From contig JALKBU010000812.1 in NCBI GenBank assembly GCA_023091735.1, positions 1 through 23,753 on the forward strand: a DNA stretch of 23,753 nt. Reading direction: 5' to 3'. Positions 15,852-23,753 of this stretch are shown piece by piece. A program made the translations under genes and the position numbers. The notes beneath the pieces were generated by a model. That model did not search any database. It was not told the DNA's origin and saw only the letters and a program-made list of their open reading frames with translations. Position 1 is the first letter of the stretch, and each line of letters opens with the position of its first letter. The stretch comes from Trichomonas tenax (taxonomy: Eukaryota; Parabasalia; Trichomonadida; Trichomonadidae).

Positions 15852-17594
15852 ATGACTTCAGCGAACATTGAAGCCCTTAAAAACGAGATCACGACGTATT
15901 TGAACGATACCCCCGAAAAACTCGCGAAGTACAATCAATTCATCAACGATTTCAAGGCAAATCCAACACAGCCAATTTTTGTTTTCGACAGCATCGCAGA
16001 ACTGATCAAAGACAACGAGCAACTTCACGCTAAATTCAGAGATATAGCAAATACGTATACAGCAACAGAAGAACCCATCGAAATTATTGGAAATTTTGTT
16101 AGATTAGTTTACCAGTTGTGTAACCGAAAGACAGACTTCCTTAAAGCGTTTACAAGATTAACTTCGCTGTTTACTGAAGAAATGGTTCCTATAGAATATT
16201 ATCAACAAAAACTCGCAGGTTTAATCAGTGAATTCGATCAAAATATTCAGGACCAGATTAAGGAAGTCGCCAAAAACCTGAATCCAGACATCCACACATC
16301 AAGAGACGCTCTTTTCCATAGAATCGCAAAGAATCAAAACGTTGCAAAGATTTTACCTCAAGAATTCATTGTCCACCAACCAAATGCACCACTCCAAACA
16401 CTTCAGTTGCTTGCGATGATCGGAAACAGCTTCAATCCTGAACAAATCAAAAGTGCTTTAAATTTCCTCGATTTGTACTCAGTTCAACTCCTCAAAATAG
16501 CTCCTGTCGCTACAACAATTAAAAGCTACAACGAGATTGTCGGAACTTTCTTCGAAAATTTAGCAGCAACAATCGCTCCAATTAACTTCCATCCAACAAA
16601 AATCTACGCTTTAGCATCGACAATGTTCAAACCACAGCAGCTGAAGTGGGCTGTTGGACAACAAATATTCGATATAATTTCAACTGGTGAAGAACCGAAA
16701 TACACAACTCCTCTTCAAATGGCAGTTGCAAGGAAGCTCCAGGAGAAGCCAGAAGAAGAAAGAGACGATAAAAACGCTGCTCCATACATTGCAGAACTTC
16801 GTGCAATTAAAATGTATACTTCGATGAAAGGAATGATTAACGCTGCTAGAAATGGAGATACAATCGTCGTCTCTGAGCCCGTCATCAGGGCAATACTTGG
16901 CTCCTCTGAAGTCAACAGAACTCCAGCATTTTTCTCACAATTATATAAGAAATGCCAAGCAATCGGCACAATTGCAATCGATCAGTTTGATTTAATCGAA
17001 AATGATATCACGGCTCAAATGGATAAGTCTGGTGGCGATTATAGAATTCATTATAAAAATTATCTTAGAAAACCGTCTGTTTTACGCAGATTGGTATTGA
17101 AGGGCGTCAGAAAACCAAAGTTAGATGATATCATTCTCACAACGCTAGGGAATATTATTCGTCAATTTATCACTGAATTTCCTGAAATTGATATTACAAT
17201 TACAAATGATTTATTAACAGCAATAACCTCCGGATGCCACACTGTTACAGAAACTAGCGCTCTAGCGATCTTCTACGCACTCGAATTAGCAACAAATCTC
17301 GCAACTGCTGACACAACAGATCCAAAGGTTGAAAATCTCGGTGAAACAGTCTTGCAGACAGAATCGCTTCAATCAGAATTCCCCAGCAGCGTTTTAGCAC
17401 AAAGCGATATTATTTTAACACGCATTGCAAGATGCTTGAACTCAGCAAAGAAGACTGAAAACATGAATCATTTCGATTTCAAGATGGCCAACATGCTTTC
17501 TAAATATGACAAAGATTTCTTGTTTAAAGTCGAAATCTCTGATGCAATCATTATTGATGCATTACCAAACCCGGCTAAGAGGCCAAACCAATAA
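15852..17594 (+). CDS. Helical protein of unknown function (580 aa)
   Basis: This is an intact ORF with balanced composition, so very likely a real gene, but I do not recognise the family. The sequence is predicted mostly alpha-helical by eye, with no signal peptide or membrane segment. Residues ~6-66 (ALKNEITTYLNDTPEKLAKY, then YNQFINDFK, VFDSIAELIKDNEQLHAKF) have the four-helix spacing of Sin3 PAH domains: Y-x-F-I-x-x-F-K, a helix, then L-x-x-x-N-x-x-L-x-x-x-F. A second, weaker copy may follow at ~72-107. This is a resemblance only. The remainder has HEAT/ARM-like helical character. No clear Inr lies at the start (TTCAATT is the nearest). The TGACATGTAAA motif and TTTTGACA words lie just upstream. 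It is convergent with the eS19 gene. Confidence 0.8.
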   Translation: MTSANIEALKNEITTYLNDTPEKLAKYNQFINDFKANPTQPIFVFDSIAELIKDNEQLHAKFRDIANTYTATEEPIEIIGNFVRLVYQLCNRKTDFLKAFTRLTSLFTEEMVPIEYYQQKLAGLISEFDQNIQDQIKEVAKNLNPDIHTSRDALFHRIAKNQNVAKILPQEFIVHQPNAPLQTLQLLAMIGNSFNPEQIKSALNFLDLYSVQLLKIAPVATTIKSYNEIVGTFFENLAATIAPINFHPTKIYALASTMFKPQQLKWAVGQQIFDIISTGEEPKYTTPLQMAVARKLQEKPEEERDDKNAAPYIAELRAIKMYTSMKGMINAARNGDTIVVSEPVIRAILGSSEVNRTPAFFSQLYKKCQAIGTIAIDQFDLIENDITAQMDKSGGDYRIHYKNYLRKPSVLRRLVLKGVRKPKLDDIILTTLGNIIRQFITEFPEIDITITNDLLTAITSGCHTVTETSALAIFYALELATNLATADTTDPKVENLGETVLQTESLQSEFPSSVLAQSDIILTRIARCLNSAKKTENMNHFDFKMANMLSKYDKDFLFKVEISDAIIIDALPNPAKRPNQ

Positions 17595-17764
17595 CTGTGA
17601 TCATAATATTTTTTATAAAACTTGATGTTTTTGATTAATCAAAAATATTTCATCTTCTATCATATTCACAAATCAATGCTACCACAAGCGTCGAGCAATC
17701 TCCAAAATATAATCTAAAAATACGAAATATGTAAATTTTCATATTCGAAAATCAGATATATCAT
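17595..17764. other. 3' flank of the 580-aa gene
   Basis: AT-rich, including an imperfect inverted repeat around TTTTTGATTAATCAAAAATATT (17627-17648) that could form a hairpin. No ORF. Confidence 0.4.
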
Positions 17765-18060
17765 TATGAGTGTTTGGAACATGATAGCTTAAAGAGAGGT
17801 AAAAAAATTCAATGAAGCATAGTGTCATAAAATAAAACAAATTTAAAATAAATATCAAATATGAGAATGAAACATATGACTGTTTGAAACATAATAGTTT
17901 ATAATGAAATGAAGAGAATTTGATGAAGTAAAATGTTATATGAATTGAAATCAATAAACTATATAAAAAATATCCAAAACGAGAATTTGATTTATGATTG
18001 TTTGAGATATGAAGATATAAAAGAAAGTAAAGAAAAAAAGACAAAATGTTTTATAGGATT
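17765..18060. repeat. Degenerate ~114-bp tandem repeat, about 2.6 copies
   Basis: Copies start at 17765, 17875 and 17993 with TATGAGTGTTTGGAACATGA, TATGACTGTTTGAAACATAA and TATGATTGTTTGAGATATGA. Spacing is 110 and 118 bp. Similarity continues downstream in each copy (GAAATGAAGAGAATTTGATG-like, then ATATCAAA-ATGAGAATGA-like). It fills the gap between two convergent genes and encodes nothing recognisable. Confidence 0.6.
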
Positions 18061-18118
18061 TTTTATTTTAATATTTTTAAAAATTGGTAAATATTTCAGT
18101 ATTATAAAATATCGAGCT

Positions 18119-18568
18119 TTAGAGGTTCTTGCCACACTCGTTAGCAATCATGTCGAGGAGCTTCTGGCCCTTAGCAGTTAACTGGCGGCCCTCGCCCTCG
18201 GCGATCTTAACAAGTTGAGCCTGCTCGAACTGTTTAAGGATTGTGCGGATAACCTTCTGGGAAGCATTGTGGTGGTGCTTTGGCATTGTGACAGCCTTAA
18301 GATTAGCACCGTAGTGGAAAACGAGGCCAGAGAGGGAAGCTGTGTGGTGCATGTATATTTGGCGAGCAACAGCAGCAGCACGGATGTACCACCAGTTCTG
18401 CTTTGTTGGTGGCATCTGCTTCAATGAAGCTGTCTTGACGAGATCAGCCCACTCTGGAGCGGCGATAACGTGAGATTCCTCGAGGTGCTTAGCGAGGGCG
18501 TTGACGAAGATGTCTGCTGGGATTTCGCGGGCTTGGAAACCTTTGTGGCCGGTCTTTCCTCCAATCAT
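18119..18568 (-). CDS. RPS19: 40S ribosomal protein S19 (eS19)
   Basis: 149 residues from ATG 18568-18566; the frame extends to a TTG at 18595, which is not the start. The whole chain matches the S19e family: an N-terminal helix IPADIFVNALAKHLEESH, the PEWADLVKTASLKQMPP block, NWWYIRAAAVARQIYMH (the conserved W-[FWY]-x-R-A-A-x-x-A-R motif), FHYGANLKAVTMPKHHH, and QLVKIAEGEGRQLTAKGQKLLDMIA. The length equals the usual ~145 aa. eS19 sits in the head of the small subunit and is required for 18S rRNA 3'-end maturation. Codon use is G+C-richer than the flanks, as expected for a highly expressed gene. A copy of the recurrent TGTCATGTAAA motif lies about 270 bp upstream at 18840. Confidence 0.97.
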   Translation of the reverse strand: MIGGKTGHKGFQAREIPADIFVNALAKHLEESHVIAAPEWADLVKTASLKQMPPTKQNWWYIRAAAVARQIYMHHTASLSGLVFHYGANLKAVTMPKHHHNASQKVIRTILKQFEQAQLVKIAEGEGRQLTAKGQKLLDMIANECGKNL

Positions 18569-19358
18569 TAAAAAAGGCCAAACAAGACCTCTCAAAAATT
18601 GAACAAGTTTGTCTGATCCGAGATCTTTTCAGTTTTTATCTAACAGAGAGATGGGAAATACATTTCTGTTTCTATTTTCGGTGTTTTTATCGAAGAATCT
18701 CTTCTTATTTAGCGTCAATTTTCTCGTTTTTTGAAAATTTCTTGCTCATCATTCTAGCTATTATATGTACTTCACTTTAAAAATATAACATTCGTAAAAT
18801 TCCTTATCTTTGTGGCTGAAAATCAATATTGTTATTTTTTGTCATGTAAACTGTCAAAAATATATGAAATTGTTGGTGATTTTAAAAAGTCGTCATTTCC
18901 ATTACAAGAAGATGAATAATGAAACTAGATTATCAAATAATTTCAACTAATCAGATTCATAGAGTTATTTATTATTTAGAAAAAATAAGACGCATTTTTC
19001 AGAGTGGGACGACGTGTATTAATATATTCTTTTCCATGATGAATAACTCTATGAATTTCTGTATGTATTCCTCTATTTCTAATTGTATGCATACATATGA
19101 TATATACAAATTAAATTCTAAATATGATAGGAAATACATTTATTTATAAGATATGATCATGAATGAATTAAAAGAATTTAAATCTAGCTTTCATAGCTGG
19201 ATAAAATGTTCTCAATAATATCTTAGCTTGAAGTGAAATAGAGAAAGATAAAAAGCCTTATAAAAATATATAATGAGCAATTTCAAACAGTTCATGCATG
19301 GGATATGAATTAAGCCATCCTTTTTTGGTGACTTAATGTTCTAACAATATTACATATA
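18569..19358. other. Intergenic, AT-rich; promoter side of eS19
   Basis: No gene was seen; the plus-strand 76-codon frame at 18919-19149 is low-complexity. It contains the motif copy at 18840. Confidence 0.5.
18840..18850 (+). promoter_or_regulatory. Recurrent motif variant TGTCATGTAAA upstream of eS19
   Basis: One mismatch to TGACATGTAAA, followed by CTGTCAAAAAT. It lies 272 bp before the eS19 start. Confidence 0.25.
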
Positions 19359-20939
19359 TTATTGGATGATTTCCCCTATTAATGGTGGATGATAGAGTTC
19401 AGGTGAAAATGTATTTGATTCATCTTGCTCAACTGATAAAATTGGAGAAGTTAGAGCCTCATTTAACTTGGAAATATAGTCTTGGAATATAACTCTGTCA
19501 TTTTCTCCTAACTTTGCAAGCATATCAGTAGCTTCTGCAATCTTCTTCATTGTTTGTTGCTTTGGAATCCTTTGAGGAATGATTTTTAGATTTGGTTCGT
19601 AAAGAGAAAGAAAACGTAGATGTCCTGCTCTCGATTTAAAGTCTAGCATCGGTATGGTATCATTGGTGCTGTGTCTGTATTAATGCACACATGAATATTG
19701 ATAATTGTCTGGATATTTTTCGAGCTAATTCATAGTTGTGTCGAAAAATCCGAATTTGATATGTTTTGTATAATTTCTTATGATTTCGTGTGCAACCTGG
19801 GCAAAAATTTTGAATTCTGCTTGTTGCTTGTTCGAATTATTAATGAAACTGTGTCTAGATCAGAAACGAACTCCTTAAAGTTGCTTCCAACTACTTTATG
19901 AAGATGTGTAGTTGTGTTAGGCTCTTCTTCAAGCTCAGATTTTAAGAATTGTTTTATCGAACCATTTTTAATTCCTTGAATCGTCTCGAGCAGTCTATCA
20001 GCAAGATCGGATCCAAAAGTTATGTTCTCAAATTGTTTTGTCTGAAAATATACATTTTTTTCATAATTTGTGATGAAAATATCAGGATATTTCGTAATTT
20101 TGTGGTCAATCATTCCGTACGTATACTTAATTGTCCTGTTTGTGACCAAGCCGATGTGGACATCCTGATATTGACTCAATATTCTCTGGAAAACGTTGAT
20201 ACTGTTAATTAAATTCCTGTTTTTTATCGATTAAACCTATAACAAGGTTATCTTTGAAATTTCCTTCTGTGAGAATATCAAAGAAATGGTCGATATCTAT
20301 GATTGTCGATGATTTATTGATTGAAATTAGGAAAATAATGTGATCACTCTTTCCAAATAACGTGAATTGGTACTCAGAAACAACTATTTGATCGAATACA
20401 TATTTCGTTGCTTTAATAAAACCACAAGATCCGAGTTGATGCAAATGATTTTGAATAAAAACGTGAGTTTTCCGTACATTATCAAATCTAGTGATGAGAG
20501 TATAGTCGAAATTCGTTAGACGTGTGTGTAATTTATCAATATTTGAAGCAGAATTTGTTGGTCCGAAGAAAATTATTTCCATTTGCTTCATTATCTTGTC
20601 TTCTTGCGATGGCAGCTTGACCACACTGATGATAACACCTGCTTCGAAGCAAACGACGAAAGGCGGATTGAGATCAGTGACATCGATCACCGATTTGATT
20701 TGGCTGATGTCCATGGATCCATATACAATCTTTTTCGCTAGAGGATACATTTTTTTTAAAGAATTTGTGTTCTACCTGTGCTGTTTCATTGCTTGATGGA
20801 TCTTTTATTATTAAAAACGCGGTATAAGGCAGGTAATGGAGATTGTGGATTAAAACACTCCGATTCCACCTCATCAATAGTGGTGTTTCCAGGCTTTTAG
20901 TGAATAATACCGAGAAAAAAAGAGAATATAAAGCAACAT
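19359..20939 (-). pseudogene. Protein disulfide isomerase-like gene without CxxC, disrupted by frameshifts
   Basis: Read in several frames on the minus strand, this is a PDI of about normal length. ATG at 20939-20937 begins a hydrophobic signal-peptide-like stretch (MLLYILFF, then one frame over SVLFTKSLETP). An a-type thioredoxin domain follows (YTAFLIIKDPSSNETAQVEH ... FVVCFEAGV). Next come b and b' domains (YQFTLFGKSDHIIFLIS, then FQRILSQYQDVHIGLVT) and the linker into a' (IQGIKNGSIKQFLKSELEEE, VVGSNFKEFVSDL). Where WCGHC is expected there is SSNETAQ in a and TSNKQNSKF in a', so neither domain has redox cysteines. The frame changes at three homopolymers: A7 at 20915-20921, T7 at 20751-20757 and T6 at 20220-20225. 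A TAA (19778), a TGA and a further shift follow before the last open part (19359-19649, starting MLDFKSRAGHLRFL). No KDEL-like ending. It is either a pseudogene or a gene with base-call errors plus real decay. Confidence 0.75.
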
Positions 20940-21707
20940 TAAAACTGACAAAGATTTAAAAGCGAATAGGAATGTAAAAAGTTAAGAGTCAGAAATTTAG
21001 TCAAAATTTAATCACACCTTTCAATGAGAATTGATTTCTGTCATGTAAAGTATAGTTATGTAATGACAATTTTGTGATTTGGGTATGAAATATTTGATTT
21101 TTTGGTTTAAATTTAGGTTTTTTTTGTTATATACACATTATTTAACAACGAACAAATCAACATTTTACTAAAAATTTTTCAATTCCATCTTGTTTCTGAG
21201 TTTTCGTACTTATTTTGCTTAACTTACTTCAGCAATGCATGATACAGTTCTACTCTTATGAATGAATATCTCCATATGGAAATTTGAATTAAACATTGTT
21301 GCTCCAAAATATAAACATAATCCAACAAATGTGTTCCTTGATTATTGGTACAATATTTAATATTGTACATCAAATATTCAAAATCAAAAAATATTGCACA
21401 TAAGCTTATCATTAAGATGTGTGTGTATAGGTCATGAGCTGGATCTAGCTAGCTTTGTAGATTGATTCTCCTCAAAATTAATTGTTTTACTTACCAATGT
21501 TCTTAATGTATATTACTACATAACGTATACATATAATAATGTATCAGTTTCAGCATGTGTTTATTAGATAATTAATCTGGTTCAATACATTTTTGTTTAA
21601 TTCATTGTGTTTTCACAATTCCATCTTGTGCAGATGATAAATTTCTGATTATTTTCAGCGTCACATTCAGACATGGAACTTTTTTATGTCCGTTTAAAAA
21701 ATAAATT
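20940..21707. other. Divergent intergenic region between the PDI-like and small acidic genes
   Basis: No gene was seen. It contains the motif variant at 21039 and two copies of the 13-mer AATTCCATCTTGT (21181-21193 and 21617-21629). A TCACA initiator-like word at 21661-21665 lies 45 bp before the ATG at 21708. Confidence 0.45.
21039..21049 (+). promoter_or_regulatory. Recurrent motif variant TGTCATGTAAA upstream of the PDI-like gene
   Basis: Identical to the variant at 18840 and about 100 bp upstream of the PDI-like ATG (20939, minus strand). A nearby inverted word (AATGACAATTTTG) follows. Confidence 0.25.
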
Positions 21708-22055
21708 ATGCAAGAGAATATCGAGCCTAATCAGCCACAGGTTGTCGCCGATATTAAGGAAACAGAGGAAGACGATACAAAGGTAAAGGTTCTCGACTTA
21801 GGAATTGGTGAAAAGGATTCTCTTGTTGCTATGGAGATGCAAGATTCACAGAAGACTGGATTTAAGAGAGTAAAGCATACAGCATCACGTAAAAAATCTA
21901 TTGATAGGATTTTCGGCAAAATCGATCAAGTAGAAGTTGAGAATAAAGTTGATAAGACTAAACTTAAGAACTTGCCTCGTCGCTCCTTGCTTGCATTTGA
22001 TGTTGTAACCATTATGAGCGGCCCTGCTGAAAGTGATGACGAAGATAAGAAATAA
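21708..22055 (+). CDS. Small charged hypothetical protein (115 aa)
   Basis: This is an intact short ORF from ATG 21708 with coding-like composition in an otherwise very AT-rich region. It is rich in Asp/Glu/Lys. An acidic N-terminus (KETEEDDTKVKVLDLG) is followed by a basic patch (KRVKHTASRKKSIDRIFGK), a middle KNLPRRSLLAFDVV and an acidic C-terminus ending ESDDEDKK. No transmembrane segment, signal peptide or known domain is visible; it is probably largely disordered and soluble. A possible initiator TCACA lies 45 bp upstream. Function unknown. Confidence 0.6.
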   Translation: MQENIEPNQPQVVADIKETEEDDTKVKVLDLGIGEKDSLVAMEMQDSQKTGFKRVKHTASRKKSIDRIFGKIDQVEVENKVDKTKLKNLPRRSLLAFDVVTIMSGPAESDDEDKK

Positions 22056-22860
22056 ACATATTTTACAATTTTGAATTTTACTTAACTTGAATATTTACAT
22101 AGCCCCTTGTCAACAAAGCACCTCTTTTTGAAAATGACGAAAGAAAAGTACCAAAAGAAATATCATTTTTTGAAAAAGGATTATTTTTGAGCTTCCGATA
22201 GAGTTTGAGATCTCAAAGTTGGTTTAATTAGATAGAACAGCACTTTGCTTATTAATTCTTATATTGATTATTTGATAAATAGTTAATTTTGAGAAAATAA
22301 TGCAATTTTTAGATATAAAAAGTCAAAAATAAGCATTTCGAAAATCCTCGAAAATCACGCCTGTGATACAACTGTTGGACGAAACTGTATTTAAATAGGG
22401 GAGGCATCCAATATTTAGGGAATGAAAATTATATACAGATATATTGATATACGCATGTGCAGAATGCTGTATCTACTCTAATTAATCAAATCTGAGCGTT
22501 TGAAAAGTTAATTCAAATTTTATCTATCTCTAATAATGACTATAATCAACTATATTTCAATTCATATTGCCCAGGCCTGTATAGAATTTGGAGCATTGAA
22601 CCAAAATCTATATGTTTCTGTAAAAATACATCAGAATTGCAAAAATGTGAGATTTTTGAGTGATTTTATGGTCTTCAGCAGTTTCTCTAAGTACAAGCAG
22701 CGTATTCTAGTTAGTAAAATGCTGTAAAATCCCTTCAAGAGCCTAGATCGTAAACAATTATTTGTAAATAGTCCAATGCTTTGATCGCCTGGAAGAAATG
22801 ACCCTGAATTGCTTAATTTCCTAAAAAATCAGCATTCAATATAGCTCCAAGCAATCTGTC
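22056..22860. other. Intergenic, AT-rich, with possible scraps of decayed coding sequence
   Basis: No gene can be supported. Two short plus-strand readings may be relics: MTKEKYQKKYHFLKKDYF at about 22133-22189, and SPGRNDPELLNFLKNQH at about 22783-22835. The latter sits immediately before the helicase remnant but in a different frame. The 63-codon frame at 22536-22727 has no recognisable domain. Confidence 0.4.
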
Positions 22861-22867
22861 ATCAAGC

Positions 22868-23640
22868 AGAACAGGTTCGCAAGGAATCGGCAAAAATACG
22901 TTCACTGATGTTGTTGCAGAGCTTTTATCAGGTTATTCAGTCAAAAACTTAACAGAGATTTCAGAACTTACAGGCTCTTTTAATTCAGTTGTCGAAGCTA
23001 AAATGCTTATCGTTTTGAACGAATTGAGAAATATCGGTGAAGAACGATTGGCTAACTTCGACTCTTTGAAATCAATAATTACTGACAAAATTATTTGCAT
23101 TAATGAAAAATACCAACCGAGACGTACAGCTGAAAACGTCGCGAACTTAATTTTCGTGTCAAACAACTCTTACCCTGTCAAAGATGAAAACAGCGACAGA
23201 CGTTATGTTGTTCTTTCATGCACTGGCAAGTATAAAGGCAGTCATACTTTTTGGACATAAATGTTCTCATCATTTACGAATGAATTTTATGAAATCTGAT
23301 TATTTATTTTATGAAGCAAGAACTCGGCGAATTTAATCCTCGCAACATTCCAATGACTGAAGCAAAACATGATTTAATTGAAGTATTAAGAATGCCTTTG
23401 GATCTTTGGATTTGCGAACGTTACGATGATTTAATAAAAGGCATCCCTTGTTCAGACGCTTTACTTTCAAAGCCAAGAGAGATGAGAGACAAGAGCTTCC
23501 AACTTCAAATTAAGGATAAATGCAATCGTCAACGTTTGACGATCGATTCGAAACGAGTTTGGTGTTACGTCTTAAAAGACGAATACAAACAAATTTATTC
23601 ACAAATAACTATTGATGAAGATGAAGCAGTTAGTATATAA
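22868..23640 (+). pseudogene. DUF5906-type (SF3/D5-like) helicase fragment from a mobile element
   Basis: The readable part begins SRTGSQGIGKNTFTDVV, a Walker A motif (G-S-Q-G-I-G-K-N-T). It continues with AKMLIVLNELRNI (Walker B-like, hydrophobic strand then N-E), SIITDKIICINEKYQ, ENVANLIFVSNNSYPV (sensor-like F-V-S-N-N) and ENSDRRYVVL. This order is characteristic of the DUF5906 / virus-type primase-helicase family. A TAA at 23258 is followed by SSFTNEFYE in the same frame. A one-base shift near 23297 leads into the last open part (23311-23640) with ELGEFNPRNIPMTEAKHDLI, conserved in the family. The N-terminal half (primase-like) is absent. Such helicases occur in many copies in trichomonad genomes, probably carried by large DNA elements; that origin is inference. 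The gene is dead as it stands. Confidence 0.75.
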
Positions 23641-23753
23641 CAATTCGCTAACTTTTACCTTACGGCAAAAAGTTATCAAATTGTTGAATTTGCCGCGTAA
23701 ATGAGCTATTTCTTTTAAAATTCACTTTTTTATAACTTCCAATAAAAATAATA
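23641..23753. other. 3' flank of the helicase remnant with a small imperfect hairpin
   Basis: TTACGGCAAA at about 23661 and TTTGCCGCGTAA at about 23690 are imperfect inverted repeats separated by about 20 bp. This could be a chance hairpin or an element edge. Nothing else was seen. Confidence 0.3.

Noticed and set aside
18569..18595. Nine-residue N-terminal extension of eS19
   Set aside because: It would start with TTG; the ATG at 18568 gives normal family length.
22536..22727. 63-codon plus-strand ORF
   Set aside because: No similarity to anything recognisable and no initiator nearby.

Overview
The window looks like nuclear DNA of a parabasalid protist (trichomonad), most likely a Tritrichomonas or Trichomonas relative. 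The grounds are inferential. The DNA is very AT-rich and no intron is needed for any intact gene. Two starts sit 11-12 nt after a trichomonad-type initiator (TCA+1-Py-T/A). Large ankyrin proteins, a Myb-like gene, beta-helix surface-type repeats and a DUF5906-like helicase relic are all typical of trichomonad genomes. Genes are written on both strands and no operon logic applies.

Left part (1-6800): the 3' end of a gene with perfect 24-bp coiled-coil repeats, then an accessory zone of decayed sequence. The decayed zone holds three broken copies of one beta-helix family on the minus strand. Between them lies a plus-strand ankyrin gene that runs into a long array of ankyrin modules separated by AT-rich spacers full of stops.

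Centre (6800-10203): two well-preserved minus-strand housekeeping-type genes. One is an ARFRP1/Arl-like small GTPase with odd G3 and G4 motifs. The other is a complete coatomer beta'-subunit (COPB2/Sec27). Both belong to Golgi membrane traffic.

Right-centre (10204-13273): a Myb two-repeat gene broken by a one-base shift, then a probable 921-bp non-autonomous DNA transposon with imperfect terminal inverted repeats and a 10-bp direct repeat on each side.

Right part (13274-23753): an intact 782-aa ankyrin protein, an intact 580-aa helical orphan, ribosomal protein eS19, a disrupted PDI-like gene without CxxC motifs, a small charged orphan, and a broken DUF5906-type (SF3/D5-like) helicase fragment.

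No convincing new multi-gene system was found. The strongest leads are the ankyrin/spacer array, the inverted-repeat element, a recurrent TGACATGTAAA motif upstream of genes, the GTPase with a replaced catalytic glutamine, and frame breaks clustered at homopolymer runs. The last may be real decay or assembly error.
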